A DNA stretch of 64,000 bases, taken from positions 32,471,314 through 32,535,313 of the forward strand of contig OX326958.1 of assembly GCA_946800325.1 (NCBI GenBank). The letters are read 5' to 3'. Made by a program: the position numbers and the translations under genes. This stretch comes from Luzula sylvatica (lineage: Eukaryota > Streptophyta > Magnoliopsida > Poales > Juncaceae). Under the pieces are notes generated by a model. It saw nothing but the letters and a program-made list of their open reading frames with translations, did not search any database and was not told the DNA's origin. Below are positions 1 through 13,508 of this stretch, piece by piece. Each line of letters opens with the position of its first letter. The stretch's first letter is position 1.

Positions 1-124
1 CAAAACCAGATTTTAGCGCTTTGTGGAGTTCAAATAACGTGTTTTTAGATCATTTGTATCGTATCTTTTACTACATAACTTTTCACCAAATTTCACATAC
101 ACTAAGAATGTTTGTTTTTCGATT

Positions 125-226
125 CAAAACAAGATTTTAACGCTTTGTGGAGTTCAAATAACGTGTTTTGAGATCATTTGTATCGTATCTAATTTCACAA
201 ACACTAAGAAAGTTTGTTTTTCGATT
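125..226 (+). repeat. 102-bp short monomer, class A (CGTATCT junction)
   Basis: Monomer missing 22 bp between GTATCT and AATTTCAC, so the segment holding ACTACATAAC is gone. Class A reads TATCGTATCT before the junction. Other plus-strand copies with this junction start at 1219, 4424, 6141, 6367, 11760, 14965, 15439, 18644, 31649, 43673, 47355 and 53727 (each 102 bp; the 31649 copy has TTTCTATCG upstream). The junction is identical in all, so one deletion event followed by amplification is the simplest reading. The monomer occurs about once per higher-order repeat and is a good phase marker. Confidence 0.93.
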
Positions 227-3200
227 CAAAACAAGATTTTAGCGCTTTGTGGAGTTCAAATAACGTGTTTTGAGATCATTTGTATCGTATCTTTTACTAC
301 ATAACTTTTGCCCAAATTTCACATACACTAAGAAAGTTTGTTTTTCGATTCAAAACAAGATTTTAACGCTTTGTGGAGTTCAAATAACGTGTTTTGAGAT
401 CATTTGTATCGTATCTTTTACTACATAACTTTTAACCAAATTTCACAAACACTAAGAAAGTTTGTTTTTCGATTCAAAACAAGATTTTAGCGCTTTGTGG
501 AGTTCAAATAACGTGTTTTTAGATCATTTGTATCGTATCTTTTGCTACATAACTTTTCACCAAATTTCTCAAACACTAAGAAATTTTGTTTTTCGATTCA
601 AAACAAGATTTTAGCGCTTTGAGGAGTTCAAATAACGTGTTTTTAGATCTTTTGTATCGTATCTTCTGACTACATAACTTTTCACCAAATTTCACAAACA
701 CTAAGAAAGTCTGTTTTTCGATTCAAAACAAGATTTTAACGCTTTGAGGAGTTCAAATAACGTGTTTTGAGATCATTTGTATCGTATCTTTTACTACATA
801 ACTTTTCACCACATTTCACAAACACTAAGAAAGTTTGTTTTTCGATTCAAAACAAGATTTTAACGCTTTGAGGAGTTCAAATAACGTGTTTTAGATCATT
901 TGTATCGTATCTTTTACTACATAACTTTTCACCAAATTTCACAAACACTAAGAAAGTTTGTTTTTCGATACAAAACAAGATTTTAACGCTTTGTGGAGTT
1001 CAAATAACGTGTTTTGAGATCATTTGTATCGTATCTTTTACTACATAAATTTTTACCAAATTTCACAAACACAAAGAAAGTTTGTTTTTCGATTCAAAAC
1101 CAGATTTTAGCGCTTTGTGGAGTTCAAATAACGTGTTTTTAGATCATTTGTATCGTATCTTTTACTACATAACTTTTCACCAAATTTCACATACACTAAG
1201 AATGTTTGTTTTTCGATTCAAAACAAGATTTTAACGCTTTGTGGAGTTCAAATAACGTGTTTTGAGATCATTTGTATCGTATCTAATTTCACAAACACTA
1301 AGAAAGTTTGTTTTTCGATTCAAAACAAGATTTTAGCGCTTTGTGGAGTTCAAATAACGTGTTTTGAGATCATTTGTATCATATCTTTTACTACACAAAT
1401 TTTCACCAAATTTCACAAACACTAAGAAACTTTGTTTTTCGATTCAAAACAAGATTTTAGCGCTTTGTGGAGTTCAAATAACGTGTTTTTAGATCATTTG
1501 TATCGTATCTTTTACTACATAACTTTTCACCAAATTTCACAAACACTAAGAAAGTTTGTTTTTCGATTCAAAACAAGATTTTAACGCTTTGTGGAGTTCA
1601 AATAACGTGTTTTGAGATCATTTGTGTCGTATCTTTTACTACATAACTTTTCACCAAATTTCACAAACACTAAGAAAGTTTGTTTTTCGATTCAAAACAA
1701 GATTTTAACGCTTTGAGGAGTTCAAATAACGTGTTTTTAGATCATTTGTATCGTATCTTTTACAACATAACTTTTCACCGAATTTCACAAACACTAAGAA
1801 AGTTTGTTTTTCGATTAAAAACAAGATTTTAACGTTTTGATGATTTCAATTAACGTGTTTTTAGATCATTTGTATCGTATCTTTTACTACATAACTTTTC
1901 ACCAAATTTCACAAACACTAAGAAAGTTTGTTTTTCGATTCAAAACAAGATTTTTGCGCTTTGTGCAGTTCAAATAACGTGTTTTGAGATCATTTGTATC
2001 GTATCTTTTACTACATAACTTTTCACCAAATTTCACAAACACTAAGAAAGTTTGTTTTTCGATTCAAAACAAGATTTTAACGCTTTGTGGGGTTCAAATA
2101 ACGTGTTCTGAGATCAATTGTATCGTATCTTTTACTTCATAACTTTTCACCAAATTTCACAAACACTAAGAAAGTTTGTTTTTCGATTCAAAACAAGATT
2201 TTAACGCTTTGAGGAGTTCAAATAACGTGTTATTAGATCATTTGTATCGTATCTTTTGAGTACATAACTTTTCACCAAATTTCACAAACACTAAGAAAGT
2301 CTGTTTTTCGATTCAAAACATGATTTTAACGCTTTTGAGGAGTTCAAATAACGTGTTTTGAGATCATTTGTATCGTATCTTTTACTACATAACTTTTCAC
2401 CACATTTCACAAACACTAAGAAAGTATGTTTTTCGATTCAAAACAAGATTTTAACGCTTTGAGGAGTTCAAATAACGTGTTTTTTGATTATTTGTATCGT
2501 AACTTTTAACTACATAACTTTTCACCAAATTTCACAAACACTAAGAAAGTTTGTGTTTCGATTCAAAACAAGATTTTAACGCTTTGAGGAGTTCAAATAA
2601 CGTGTTTTTTGATTATTTGTATCGTATCTTTTACTACATAACTTTTCACCAAATTTCACAAACTCTAAGAAAGTTTGTTTTTCGATTCAAAACAAGATTT
2701 TTGCGCTTTGTGCAGTTCAAATAACGTGTTTTGAGATCATTTGTATCGTATCTTTTACTACATAACTTTTCACCAAATTTCACAAACACTAAGAAAGTTT
2801 GTTTTTCGATTCAAAACAAGATATTAGCGCTTTGTGGAGTTCAAATAACGTGTTTTTAGATCATTTGTATCGTATCTTTTACTACATAACTTTTCACCAA
2901 ATTTCACAAACACTAAGAAAGTTTGTTTTTCGATTCAAAACAAGATTTTAACGCTTTGTGGGGTTCCAATAACGTGTTTTGAGATCATTTGTATCGTATC
3001 TTTTACTACATAACTTTTCACCAAATTTCACAAACACTAAGAAAGTTTGTTTTTCGATTCAAAACAAGATTTTAACGCTTTGAGGAGTTCAAATAACGTG
3101 TTTTTAGATCATTTGTATCGTATCTTTTACTACATTACTTTTCACCAAATTTCACAATCACTAAGAAAGTTTGTTTTTCGATTCAAAACAAGATTTTAGC

Positions 3201-6200
3201 ACTTTGTGGACTTCAAATAACGTGTTTTGAGATCAGTTGTATCGTATCTTTTACTACATAACTTTTCACCAAATTTCACAAACACTAAGAAAGTTTGTTT
3301 TTCGATTCAAAACAAGATTTTAACGCTTTGTGGAGTTCAAAAAACGTGTTTTGAGATCATTTGTATCGTATCTTTTACTACATAACTTTTCGCCGAATTT
3401 CACAAACACTAACAAAGTTTGTTTTTCGATTCAAAACAAGATTTTAGCGCTTTGTGGAGTTCAAATAACGTGTTTTGAGATCATTTGTATCGTATCTTTT
3501 ACTACATAACTTTTGCCCAAATTTCACATACACTAAGAAAGTTTGTTTTTCGATTCAAAACAAGATTTTAACGCTTTGTGGAGTTCAAATAACGTGTTTT
3601 GAGATCATTTGTATCGTATCTTTTACTACATAACTTTTAACCAAATTTCACAAACACTAAGAAAGTTTGTTTTTCGATTCAAAACAAGATTTTAGCGCTT
3701 TGTGGAGTTCAAATAACGTGTTTTTAGATCATTTGTATCGTATCTTTTGCTACATAACTTTTCACCAAATTTCTCAAACACTAAGAAATTTTGTTTTTCG
3801 ATTCAAAACAAGATTTTAGCGCTTTGAGGAGTTCAAATAACGTGTTTTTAGATCTTTTGTATCGTATCTTCTGACTACATAACTTTTCACCAAATTTCAC
3901 AAACACTAAGAAAGTCTGTTTTTCGATTCAAAACAAGATTTTAACGCTTTGAGGAGTTCAAATAACGTGTTTTGAGATCATTTGTATCGTATCTTTTACT
4001 ACATAACTTTTCACCACATTTCACAAACACTAAGAAAGTTTGTTTTTGGATTCAAAACAAGATTTTAACGCTTTGAGGAGTTCAAATAACGTGTTTTAGA
4101 TCATTTGTATCGTATCTTTTACTACATAACTTTTCACCAAATTTCACAAACACTAAGAAAGTTTGTTTTTCGATACAAAACAAGATTTTAACGCTTTGTG
4201 GAGTTCAAATAACGTGTTTTGAGATCATTTGTATCGTATCTTTTACTACATAAATTTTTACCAAATTTCACAAACACAAAGAAAGTTTGTTTTTCGATTC
4301 AAAACCAGATTTTAGCGCTTTGTGGAGTTCAAATAACGTGTTTTTAGATCATTTGTATCGTATCTTTTACTACATAACTTTTCACCAAATTTCACATACA
4401 CTAAGAATGTTTGTTTTTCGATTCAAAACAAGATTTTAACGCTTTGTGGAGTTCAAATAACGTGTTTTGAGATCATTTGTATCGTATCTAATTTCACAAA
4501 CACTAAGAAAGTTTGTTTTTCGATTCAAAACAAGATTTTAGCGCTTTGTGGAGTTCAAATAACGTGTTTTGAGATCATTTGTATCATATCTTTTACTACA
4601 CAAATTTTCACCAAATTTCACAAACACTAAGAAACTTTGTTTTTCGATTCAAAACAAGATTTTAGCGCTTTGTGGAGTTCAAATAACGTGTTTTTAGATC
4701 ATTTGTATCGTATCTTTTACTACATAACTTTTCACCAAATTTCACAAACACTAAGAAAGTTTGTTTTTCGATTCAAAACAAGATTTTAACGCTTTGTGGA
4801 GTTCAAATAACGTGTTTTGAGATCATTTGTGTCGTATCTTTTACTACATAACTTTTCACCAAATTTCACAAACACTAAGAAAGTTTGTTTTTCGATTCAA
4901 AACAAGATTTTAACGCTTTGAGGAGTTCAAATAACGTGTTTGTAGATCATTTGTATCGTATCTTTTACAACATAACTTTTCACCGAATTTCACAAACACT
5001 AAGAAAGTTTGTTTTTCGATTAAAAACAAGATTTTAACGTTTTGATGATTTCAATTAACGTGTTTTTAGATCATTTGTATCGTATCTTTTACTACATAAC
5101 TTTTCACCAAATTTCACAAACACTAAGAAAGTTTGTTTTTCGATTCAAAACAAGATTTTTGCGCTTTGTGCAGTTCAAATAACGTGTTTTGAGATCATTT
5201 GTATCGTATCTTTTACTACATAACTTTTCACCAAATTTCACAAACACTAAGAAAGTTTGTTTTTCGATTCAAAACAAGATTTTAACGCTTTGTGGGGTTC
5301 AAATAACGTGTTCTGAGATCAATTGTATCGTATCTTTTACTTCATAACTTTTCACCAAATTTCACAAACACTAAGAAAGTTTGTTTTTCGATTCAAAACA
5401 AGATTTTAACGCTTTGAGGAGTTCAATTAACGTGTTATTAGATCATTTGTATCGTATCTTTTGAGTACATAACTTTTCACCAAATTTCACAAACACTAAG
5501 AAAGTCTGTTTTTCGATTCAAAACATGATTCTAACGCTTTTGAGGAGTTCAAATAACGTGTTTTGAGATCATTTGTATCGTATCTTTTACTACATAACTT
5601 TTCACCACATTTCACAAACACTAAGAAAGTATGTTTTTCGATTCAAAACAAGATTTTAACGCTTTGAGGAGTTCAAATAACGTGTTTTTTGATTATTTGT
5701 ATCGTAACTTTTAACTACATAACTTTTCACCAAATTTCACAAACACTAAGAAAGTTTGTGTTTCGATTCAAAACAAGATTTTAACGCTTTGAGGAGTTCA
5801 AATAACGTGTTTTTTGATTATTTGTATCGTATCTTTTACTACATAACTTTTCACCAAATTTCACAAACTCTAAGAAAGTTTGTTTTTCGATTCAAAACAA
5901 GATTTTTGCGCTTTGTGCAGTTCAAATAACGTGTTTTGAGATCATTTGTATCGTATCTTTTACTACATAACTTTTCACCAAATTTCACAAACACTAAGAA
6001 AGTTTGTTTTTCGATTCAAAACAAGATATTAGCGCTTTGTGGAGTTCAAATAACGTGTTTTTAGATCATTTGTATCGTATCTTTTACTACATAACTTTTC
6101 ACCAAATTTCACAAACACTAAGAAAGTTTGTTTTTCGATTCAAAACAAGATTTTAACGCTTTGTGGGGTTCAAATAACGTGTTTTGAGATCATTTGTATC

Positions 6201-6207
6201 GTATCTA
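227..6207 (+). repeat. 3205-bp higher-order repeat, about 1.9 copies
   Basis: Sequence from about 227 recurs 3205 bp to the right, up to about 6207. The phase markers agree: the short-monomer junction at 1284 and 4489, and TTTGTGTCG at 1624 and 4829, are both 3205 bp apart. The unit is 26 monomers: 26 x 124 = 3224, minus 22 for one short monomer, plus 3 from 1-bp indels such as GCTTTTGAGG. It ends near 6207, where the sequence jumps to a different short-monomer context. Only scattered substitutions separate the copies. Confidence 0.88.
351..474 (+). repeat. Representative 124-bp satellite monomer
   Basis: A typical full-length monomer, given as a reference for the family. In order it holds CAAAACAAGATTTT, the GCTTTGTGGAGTTC segment, AAATAACGTGTTTTGAGATC, ATTTGTATCGTATC, ACTACATAACTTTT, and ATTTCACAAACACTAAGAAA followed by GTTTGTTTTTCGATT. 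It contains four CpG sites (in AACGCT, AACGTG, ATCGTA and TTCGAT) that are kept in most copies. ACAAAC (445-450) and GTTTGT (460-465) form a 6-bp dyad around a 9-nt spacer. I see no match to a CENP-B box. The length is not a multiple of three, so any reading frame shifts at each unit. Confidence 0.95.
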
Positions 6208-6549
6208 ATTTCACAAACACTAAGAAAGTTTGTTTTTCGATTCAAAACAAGATTTTAGCGCTTTGTGGAGTTCAAATAACGTGTTTTTAGATCATTTGTA
6301 TCGTATCTTTTACTACATAACTTTTCACCAAATTTCACATACACTAAGAATGTTTGTTTTTCGATTCAAAACAAGATTTTAACGCTTTGTGGAGTTCAAA
6401 TAACGTGTTTTGAGATCATTTGTATCGTATCTAATTTCACAAACACTAAGAAAGTTTGTTTTTCGATTCAAAACAAGATTTTAGCGCTTTGTGGAGTTCA
6501 AATAACGTGTTTTGAGATCATTTGTATCATATCTTTTACTACACAAATT
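6208..6549 (+). repeat. Satellite junction with clustered short monomers
   Basis: Transition between higher-order repeat families. Short-monomer junctions occur at 6206, 6432 and 6906, only 226 and 474 bp apart, whereas elsewhere they are usually 1-3 kb apart. The variant TATCATATC followed by ACTACACAAATTTT sits at about 6527-6550, directly before a GATACAAAAC monomer. The same join recurs at about 15125-15190. The clustering suggests local out-of-register exchange. Confidence 0.75.
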
Positions 6550-9500
6550 TTCACCAAATTTCACAAACACTAAGAAAGTTTGTTTTTCGATACAAAACAA
6601 GATTTTAACGCTTTGTGGAGTTCAAATAACGTGTTTTGAGATCATTTGTATCGTATCTTTTACTACATAAATTTTCACCAAATTTCACAAACACAAAGAA
6701 AGTTTGTTTTTCGATTCAAAACCAGATTTTAGCGCTTTGTGGAGTTCAAATAACGTGTTTTTAGATCATTTGTATCGTATCTTTTACTACATAACTTTTC
6801 ACCAAATTTCACATACACTAAGAAAGTTTGTTTTTCGATTCAAAACAAGATTTTAACGCTTTGTGGAGTTCAAATAACGTGTTTTGAGATCATTTGTATG
6901 GTATCTAATTTCACAAACACTAAGAAAGTTTGTTTTTCGATTCAAAACAAGATTTTAGCGCTTTGTGGAGTTCAAATAACGTGTTTTGAGATCATTTGTA
7001 TCGTATCTTTTACTACACAAATTTTCACCAAATTTCACAAACACTAAGAAACTTTGTTTTTCGATTCAAAACAAGATTTTAGCGCTTTGTGGAGTTCAAA
7101 TAACGTGTTTTTAGATCATTTGTATCGTATCTTTTACTACATAACTTTTCACCAAATTTCACAAACACTAAGAAAGTTTGTTTTTCGATTCAAAACAAGA
7201 TTTTAACGCTTTGTGGAGTTCAAATAACGTGTTTTGAGATCATTTGTGTCGTATCTTTTACTACATAACTTTTCACCAAATTTCACAAACACTAAGAAAG
7301 TTTGTTTTTCGATTCAAAACAAGATTTTAACGCTTTGAGGAGTTCAAATAACGTGTTTTTAGATCATTTGTATCGTATCTTTTACAACATAACTTTTCAC
7401 CGAATTTCACAAACACTAAGAAAGTTTGTTTTTCGATTAAAAACAAGATTTTAACGTTTTGATGATTTCAATTAACGTGTTTTTAGATCATTTGTATCGT
7501 ATCTTTTACTACATAACTTTTCACCAAATTTCACAAACACTAAGAAAGTTTGTTTTTCGATTCAAAACAAGATTTTTGCGCTTTGTGCAATTCAAATAAC
7601 GTGTTTTGAGATCATTTGTATCGTATCTTTTACTACATAACTTTTCACCAAATTTCACAAACACTAAGAAAGTTTGTTTTTCGATTCAAAACAAGATTTT
7701 AACGCTTTGTGGAGTTCAAATAACGTGTTCTGAGATCAATTGTATCGTATCTTTTACTTCATAACTTTTCACCAAATTTCACAAACACTAAGAAAGTTTG
7801 TTTTTCGATTCAAAACAAGATTTTAACGCTTTGAGGAGTTCAAATAACGTGTTATTAGATCATTTGTATCGTATCTTTTGAGTACATAACTTTTCACCAA
7901 ATTTCACACACACTAAGAAAGTCTGTTTGTCGATTCAAAACATGATTTTAACGCTTTTGAGGAGTTCAAATAACGTGTTTTGAGATCATTTGTATCGTAT
8001 CTTTTACTACATAACTTTTCACCACATTTCACAAACACTAAGAAAGTACGTTTTTCGATTGAAAACAAGATTTTAACGCTTTGAGGAGTTCAAATAACGT
8101 GTTTTTTGATTATTTGTATCGTAACTTTTAACTACATAACTTTTCACCAAATTTCACAAACACTAAGAAAGTTTGTGTTTCGATTCAAAACAAGATTTTA
8201 ACGCTTTGAGGAGGTCAAATAACATGTTTTTTGATTATTTGTATCGTATCTTTTACTACATAACTTTTCACCAAATTTCACAAACACTAAGAAAGTTTGT
8301 TTTTCGATTCAAAACAAGATTTTTGCGCTTTGTGCAGTTCAAATAACGTGTTTTGAGATCATTTGTATCGTATCTTTTACTACATAACTTTTCACCAAAT
8401 TTCACAAACACTAAGAAAGTTTGTTTTTCGATTCAAAACAAGATATTAGCGCTTTGTGGAGTTCAAATAACGTGTTTTTAGATCATTTGTATCGTATCTT
8501 TTACTACATAAATTTTCACCAAATTTCACAAACACTAAGAAAGTTTGTTTTTCGATTCAAAACAAGATTTTAACGCTTTGTGGAGTTCAAATAACGTGTT
8601 TTTAGATCATTTGTATCGTATCTTTTACTACATAACTTTTCACCAAATTTCACAAACACTAAGAAAATTTGTTTTTCGATACAAAACTAGATTTTAACGC
8701 TTTGTGGAGTTCAAATAACGTGTTTTGAGATCATTTGTATCGTATCTTTTACTACATAAATTTTCACCAAATTTCACAAACACTAAGAAAGTTTGTTTTT
8801 CGATTCAAAACCAGATTTTAGCGCTTTGTGGAGTTCAAATAACGTGTTTTTAGATCATTTGTATCGTATCTTTTACTACATAACTTTTCACCAAATTTCA
8901 CATACACTAAGAAAGTTTGTTTTTCGATTCAAAACAAGATTTTAACGCTTTGTGGAGTTCAAATAACGTGTTTTGAGATCATTTGTATGGTATCTAATTT
9001 CACAAACACTAAGAAAGTTTGTTTTTCGATTCAAAACAAGATTTTAGCGCTTTGTGGAGTTCAAATAACGTGTTTTGAGATCATTTGTATCGTATCTTTT
9101 ACTACACAAATTTTCACCAAATTTCACAAACACTAAGAAACTTTGTTTTTCGATTCAAAACAAGATTTTAGCGCTTTGTGGAGTTCAAATAACGTGTTTT
9201 TAGATCATTTGTATCGTATCTTTTACTACATAACTTTTCACCAAATTTCACAAACACTAAGAAAGTTTGTTTTTCGATTCAAAACAAGATTTTAACGCTT
9301 TGTGGAGTTCAAATAACGTGTTTTGAGATCATTTGTGTCGTATCTTTTACTACATAACTTTTCACCAAATTTCACAAACACTAAGAAAGTTTGTTTTTCG
9401 ATTCAAAACAAGATTTTAACGCTTTGAGGAGTTCAAATAACGTGTTTTTAGATCATTTGTATCGTATCTTTTACAACATAACTTTTCACCGAATTTCACA

Positions 9501-9920
9501 AACACTAAGAAAGTTTGTTTTTCGATTAAAAACAAGATTTTAACGTTTTGATGATTTCAATTAACGTGTTTTTAGATCATTTGTATCGTATCTTTTACTA
9601 CATAACTTTTCACCAAATTTCACAAACACTAAGAAAGTTTGTTTTTCGATACAAAACAAGATTTTAACGCTTTGTGGAGTTCAAATAACGTGTTTTGAGA
9701 TCATTTGTATCGTATCTTTTACTACATAAATTTTCACCAAATTTCACAAACACAAAGAAAGTTTGTTTTTCGATTCAAAACCAGATTTTAGCGCTTTGTG
9801 GAGTTCAAATAACGTGTTTTTAGATCATTTGTATCGTATCTTTTACTACATAACTTTTCACCAAATTTCACATACACTAAGAAAGTTTGTTTTTCGATTC
9901 AAAACAAGATTTTAACGCTT
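6550..9920 (+). repeat. Satellite block repeated 15008 bp downstream
   Basis: This stretch matches about 21558-24928 at a constant offset of 15008 bp. It shares the class B short-monomer junctions (6906/21914 and 8995/24003), the GTGCAATTC variant, the GGAGGTCAAATAACATG variant and GATACAAAACTAG. Internally the markers are 2089 bp apart (7246 to 9335), the 17-monomer period. Homology stops at about 9920, where this copy reads GCTTTGAGGAG and the partner reads GCTTTGTGGAG. Confidence 0.85.
6841..6942 (+). repeat. 102-bp short monomer, class B (GGTATCT junction)
   Basis: Same 22-bp deletion as class A, but with TATGGTATCT before the junction: a single C-to-G change that marks a sublineage. Further class B copies start at 8930, 21849, 23938, 24908, 26997, 27967, 30056, 39991, 42080, 45762, 48948, 50541, 52134 and 56188. 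Class B dominates the 3059-bp block (21.5-30.8 kb). In the 3682-bp block it alternates with class A. The class boundary therefore tracks higher-order repeat families. Confidence 0.92.
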
Positions 9921-12900
9921 TGAGGAGTTCAAATAACGTGTTTTTTGATTATTTGTATCGTATCTTTTACTACATAACTTTTCACCAAATTTCACAAACT
10001 CTAAGAAAGTTTGTTTTTCGATTCAAAACAAGATTTTTGCGCTTTGTGCAGTTCAAATAACGTGTTTTGAGATCATTTGTATCGTATCTTTTACTACATA
10101 ACTTTTCACCAAATTTCACAAACACTAAGAAAGTTTGTTTTTCGATTCAAAACAAGATATTAGCGCTTTGTGGAGTTCAAATAACGTGTTTTTAGATCAT
10201 TTGTATCGTATCTTTTACTACATAACTTTTCACCAAATTTCACAAACACTAAGAAAGTTTGTTTTTCGATTCAAAACAAGATTTTAACGCTTTGTGGGGT
10301 TCAAATAACGTGTTTTGAGATCATTTGTATCGTATCTTTTACTACATAACTTTTCACCAAATTTCACAAACACTAAGAAAGTTTGTTTTTCGATTCAAAA
10401 CAAGATTTTAACGCTTTGAGGAGTTCAAATAACGTGTTTTTAGATCATTTGTATCGTATCTTTTACTACATTACTTTTCACCAAATTTCACAATCACTAA
10501 GAAAGTTTGTTTTTCGATTCAAAACAAGATTTTAGCACTTTGTGGACTTCAAATAACGTGTTTTGAGATCAGTTGTATCGTATCTTTTACTACATAACTT
10601 TTCACCAAATTTCACAAACACTAAGAAAGTTTGTTTTTCGATTCAAAACAAGATTTTAACGCTTTGTGGAGTTCAAAAAACGTGTTTTGAGATCATTTGT
10701 ATCGTATCTTTTACTACATAACTTTTCGCCGAATTTCACAAACACTAACAAAGTTTGTTTTTCGATTCAAAACAAGATTTTAGCGCTTTGTGGAGTTCAA
10801 ATAACGTGTTTTGAGATCATTTGTATCGTATCTTTTACTACATAACTTTTGCCCAAATTTCACATACACTAAGAAAGTTTGTTTTTCGATTCAAAACAAG
10901 ATTTTAACGCTTTGTGGAGTTCAAATAACGTGTTTTGAGATCATTTGTATCGTATCTTTTACTACATAACTTTTAACCAAATTTCACAAACACTAAGAAA
11001 GTTTGTTTTTCGATTCAAAACAAGATTTTAGCGCTTTGTGGAGTTCAAATAACGTGTTTTTAGATCATTTGTATCGTATCTTTTGCTACATAACTTTTCA
11101 CCAAATTTCTCAAACACTAAGAAATTTTGTTTTTCGATTCAAAACAAGATTTTAGCGCTTTGAGGAGTTCAAATAACGTGTTTTTAGATCTTTTGTATCG
11201 TATCTTCTGACTACATAACTTTTCACCAAATTTCACAAACACTAAGAAAGTCTGTTTTTCGATTCAAAACAAGATTTTAACGCTTTGAGGAGTTCAAATA
11301 ACGTGTTTTGAGATCATTTGTATCGTATCTTTTACTACATAACTTTTCACCACATTTCACAAACACTAAGAAAGTTTGTTTTTCGATTCAAAACAAGATT
11401 TTAACGCTTTGAGGAGTTCAAATAACGTGTTTTAGATCATTTGTATCGTATCTTTTACTACATAACTTTTCACCAAATTTCACAAACACTAAGAAAGTTT
11501 GTTTTTCGATACAAAACAAGATTTTAACGCTTTGTGGAGTTCAAATAACGTGTTTTGAGATCATTTGTATCGTACCTTTTACTACATAAATTTTCACCAA
11601 ATTTCACAAACACAAAGAAAGTTTGTTTTTCGATTCAAAACCAGATTTTAGCGCTTTGTGGAGTTCAAATAACGTGTTTTTAGATCATTTGTATCGTATC
11701 TTTTACTACATAACTTTTCACCAAATTTCACATACACTAAGAATGTTTGTTTTTCGATTCAAAACAAGATTTTAACGCTTTGTGGAGTTCAAATAACGTG
11801 TTTTGAGATCATTTGTATCGTATCTAATTTCACAAACACTAAGAAAGTTTGTTTTTCGATTCAAAACAAGATTTTAGCGCTTTGTGGAGTTCAAATAACG
11901 TGTTTTGAGATCATTTGTATCGTATCTTTTACTACACAAATTTTCACCAAATTTCACAAACACTAAGAAACTTTGTTTTTCGATTCAAAACAAGATTTTA
12001 GCGCTTTGTGGAGTTCAAATAACGTGTTTTTAGATCATTTGTATCGTATCTTTTACTACATAACTTTTCACCAAATTTCACAAACACTAAGAAAGTTTGT
12101 TTTTCGATTCAAAACAAGATTTTAACGCTTTGTGGAGTTCAAATAACGTGTTTTGAGATCATTTGTGTCGTATCTTTTACTACATAACTTTTCACCAAAT
12201 TTCACAAACACTAAGAAAGTTTGTTTTTCGATTCAAAACAAGATTTTAACGCTTTGAGGAGTTCAAATAACGTGTTTTTAGATCATTTGTATCGTATCTT
12301 TTACAACATAACTTTTCACCGAATTTCACAAACACTAAGAAAGTTTGTTTTTCGATTAAAAACAAGATTTTAACGTTTTGATGATTTCAATTAACGTGTT
12401 TTTAGATCATTTGTATCGTATCTTTTACTACATAACTTTTCACCAAATTTCACAAACACTAAGAAAGTTTGTTTTTCGATTCAAAACAAGATTTTTGCGC
12501 TTTGTGCAGTTCAAATAACGTGTTTTGAGATCATTTGTATCGTATCTTTTACTACATAACTTTTCACCAAATTTCACAAACACTAAGAAAGTTTGTTTTT
12601 CGATTCAAAACAAGATTTTAACGCTTTGTGGGGTTCAAATAACGTGTTCTGAGATCAATTGTATCGTATCTTTTACTTCATAACTTTTCACCAAATTTCA
12701 CAAACACTAAGAAAGTTTGTTTTTCGATTCAAAACAAGATTTTAACGCTTTGAGGAGTTCAAATAACGTGTTATTAGATCATTTGTATCGTATCTTTTGA
12801 GTACATAACTTTTCACCAAATTTCACAAACACTAAGAAAGTCTGTTTTTCGATTCAAAACATGATTTTAACGCTTTTGAGGAGTTCAAATAACGTGTTTT

Positions 12901-13508
12901 GAGATCATTTGTATCGTATCTTTTACTACATAACTTTTCACCACATTTCACAAACACTAAGAAAGTATGTTTTTCGATTCAAAACAAGATTTTAACGCTT
13001 TGAGGAGTTCAAATAACGTGTTTTTTGATTATTTGTATCGTAACTTTTAACTACATAACTTTTCACCAAATTTCACAAACACTAAGAAAGTTTGTGTTTC
13101 GATTCAAAACAAGATTTTAACGCTTTGAGGAGTTCAAATAACGTGTTTTTTGATTATTTGTATCGTATCTTTTACTACATAACTTTTCACCAAATTTCAC
13201 AAACTCTAAGAAAGTTTGTTTTTCGATTCAAAACAAGATTTTTGCGCTTTGTGCAGTTCAAATAACGTGTTTTGAGATCATTTGTATCGTATCTTTTACT
13301 ACATAACTTTTCACCAAATTTCACAAACACTAAGAAAGTTTGTTTTTCGATTCAAAACAAGATATTAGCGCTTTGTGGAGTTCAAATAACGTGTTTTTAG
13401 ATCATTTGTATCGTATCTTTTACTACATAACTTTTCACCAAATTTCACAAACACTAAGAAAGTTTGTTTTTCGATTCAAAACAAGATTTTAACGCTTTGT
13501 GGGGTTCC
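9917..13508 (+). repeat. Satellite block copied from the 2.6-6.2 kb segment
   Basis: This stretch matches 2581-6172 at a constant offset of 7336 bp. Check points are GTGTTTTAGATC at 4091 and 11427, the short-monomer junction at 4489 and 11825, TTTGTGTCG at 4829 and 12165, and GTGGGG at about 6165 and 13501. It begins with an abrupt change of variant order at about 9917. Confidence 0.83.
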
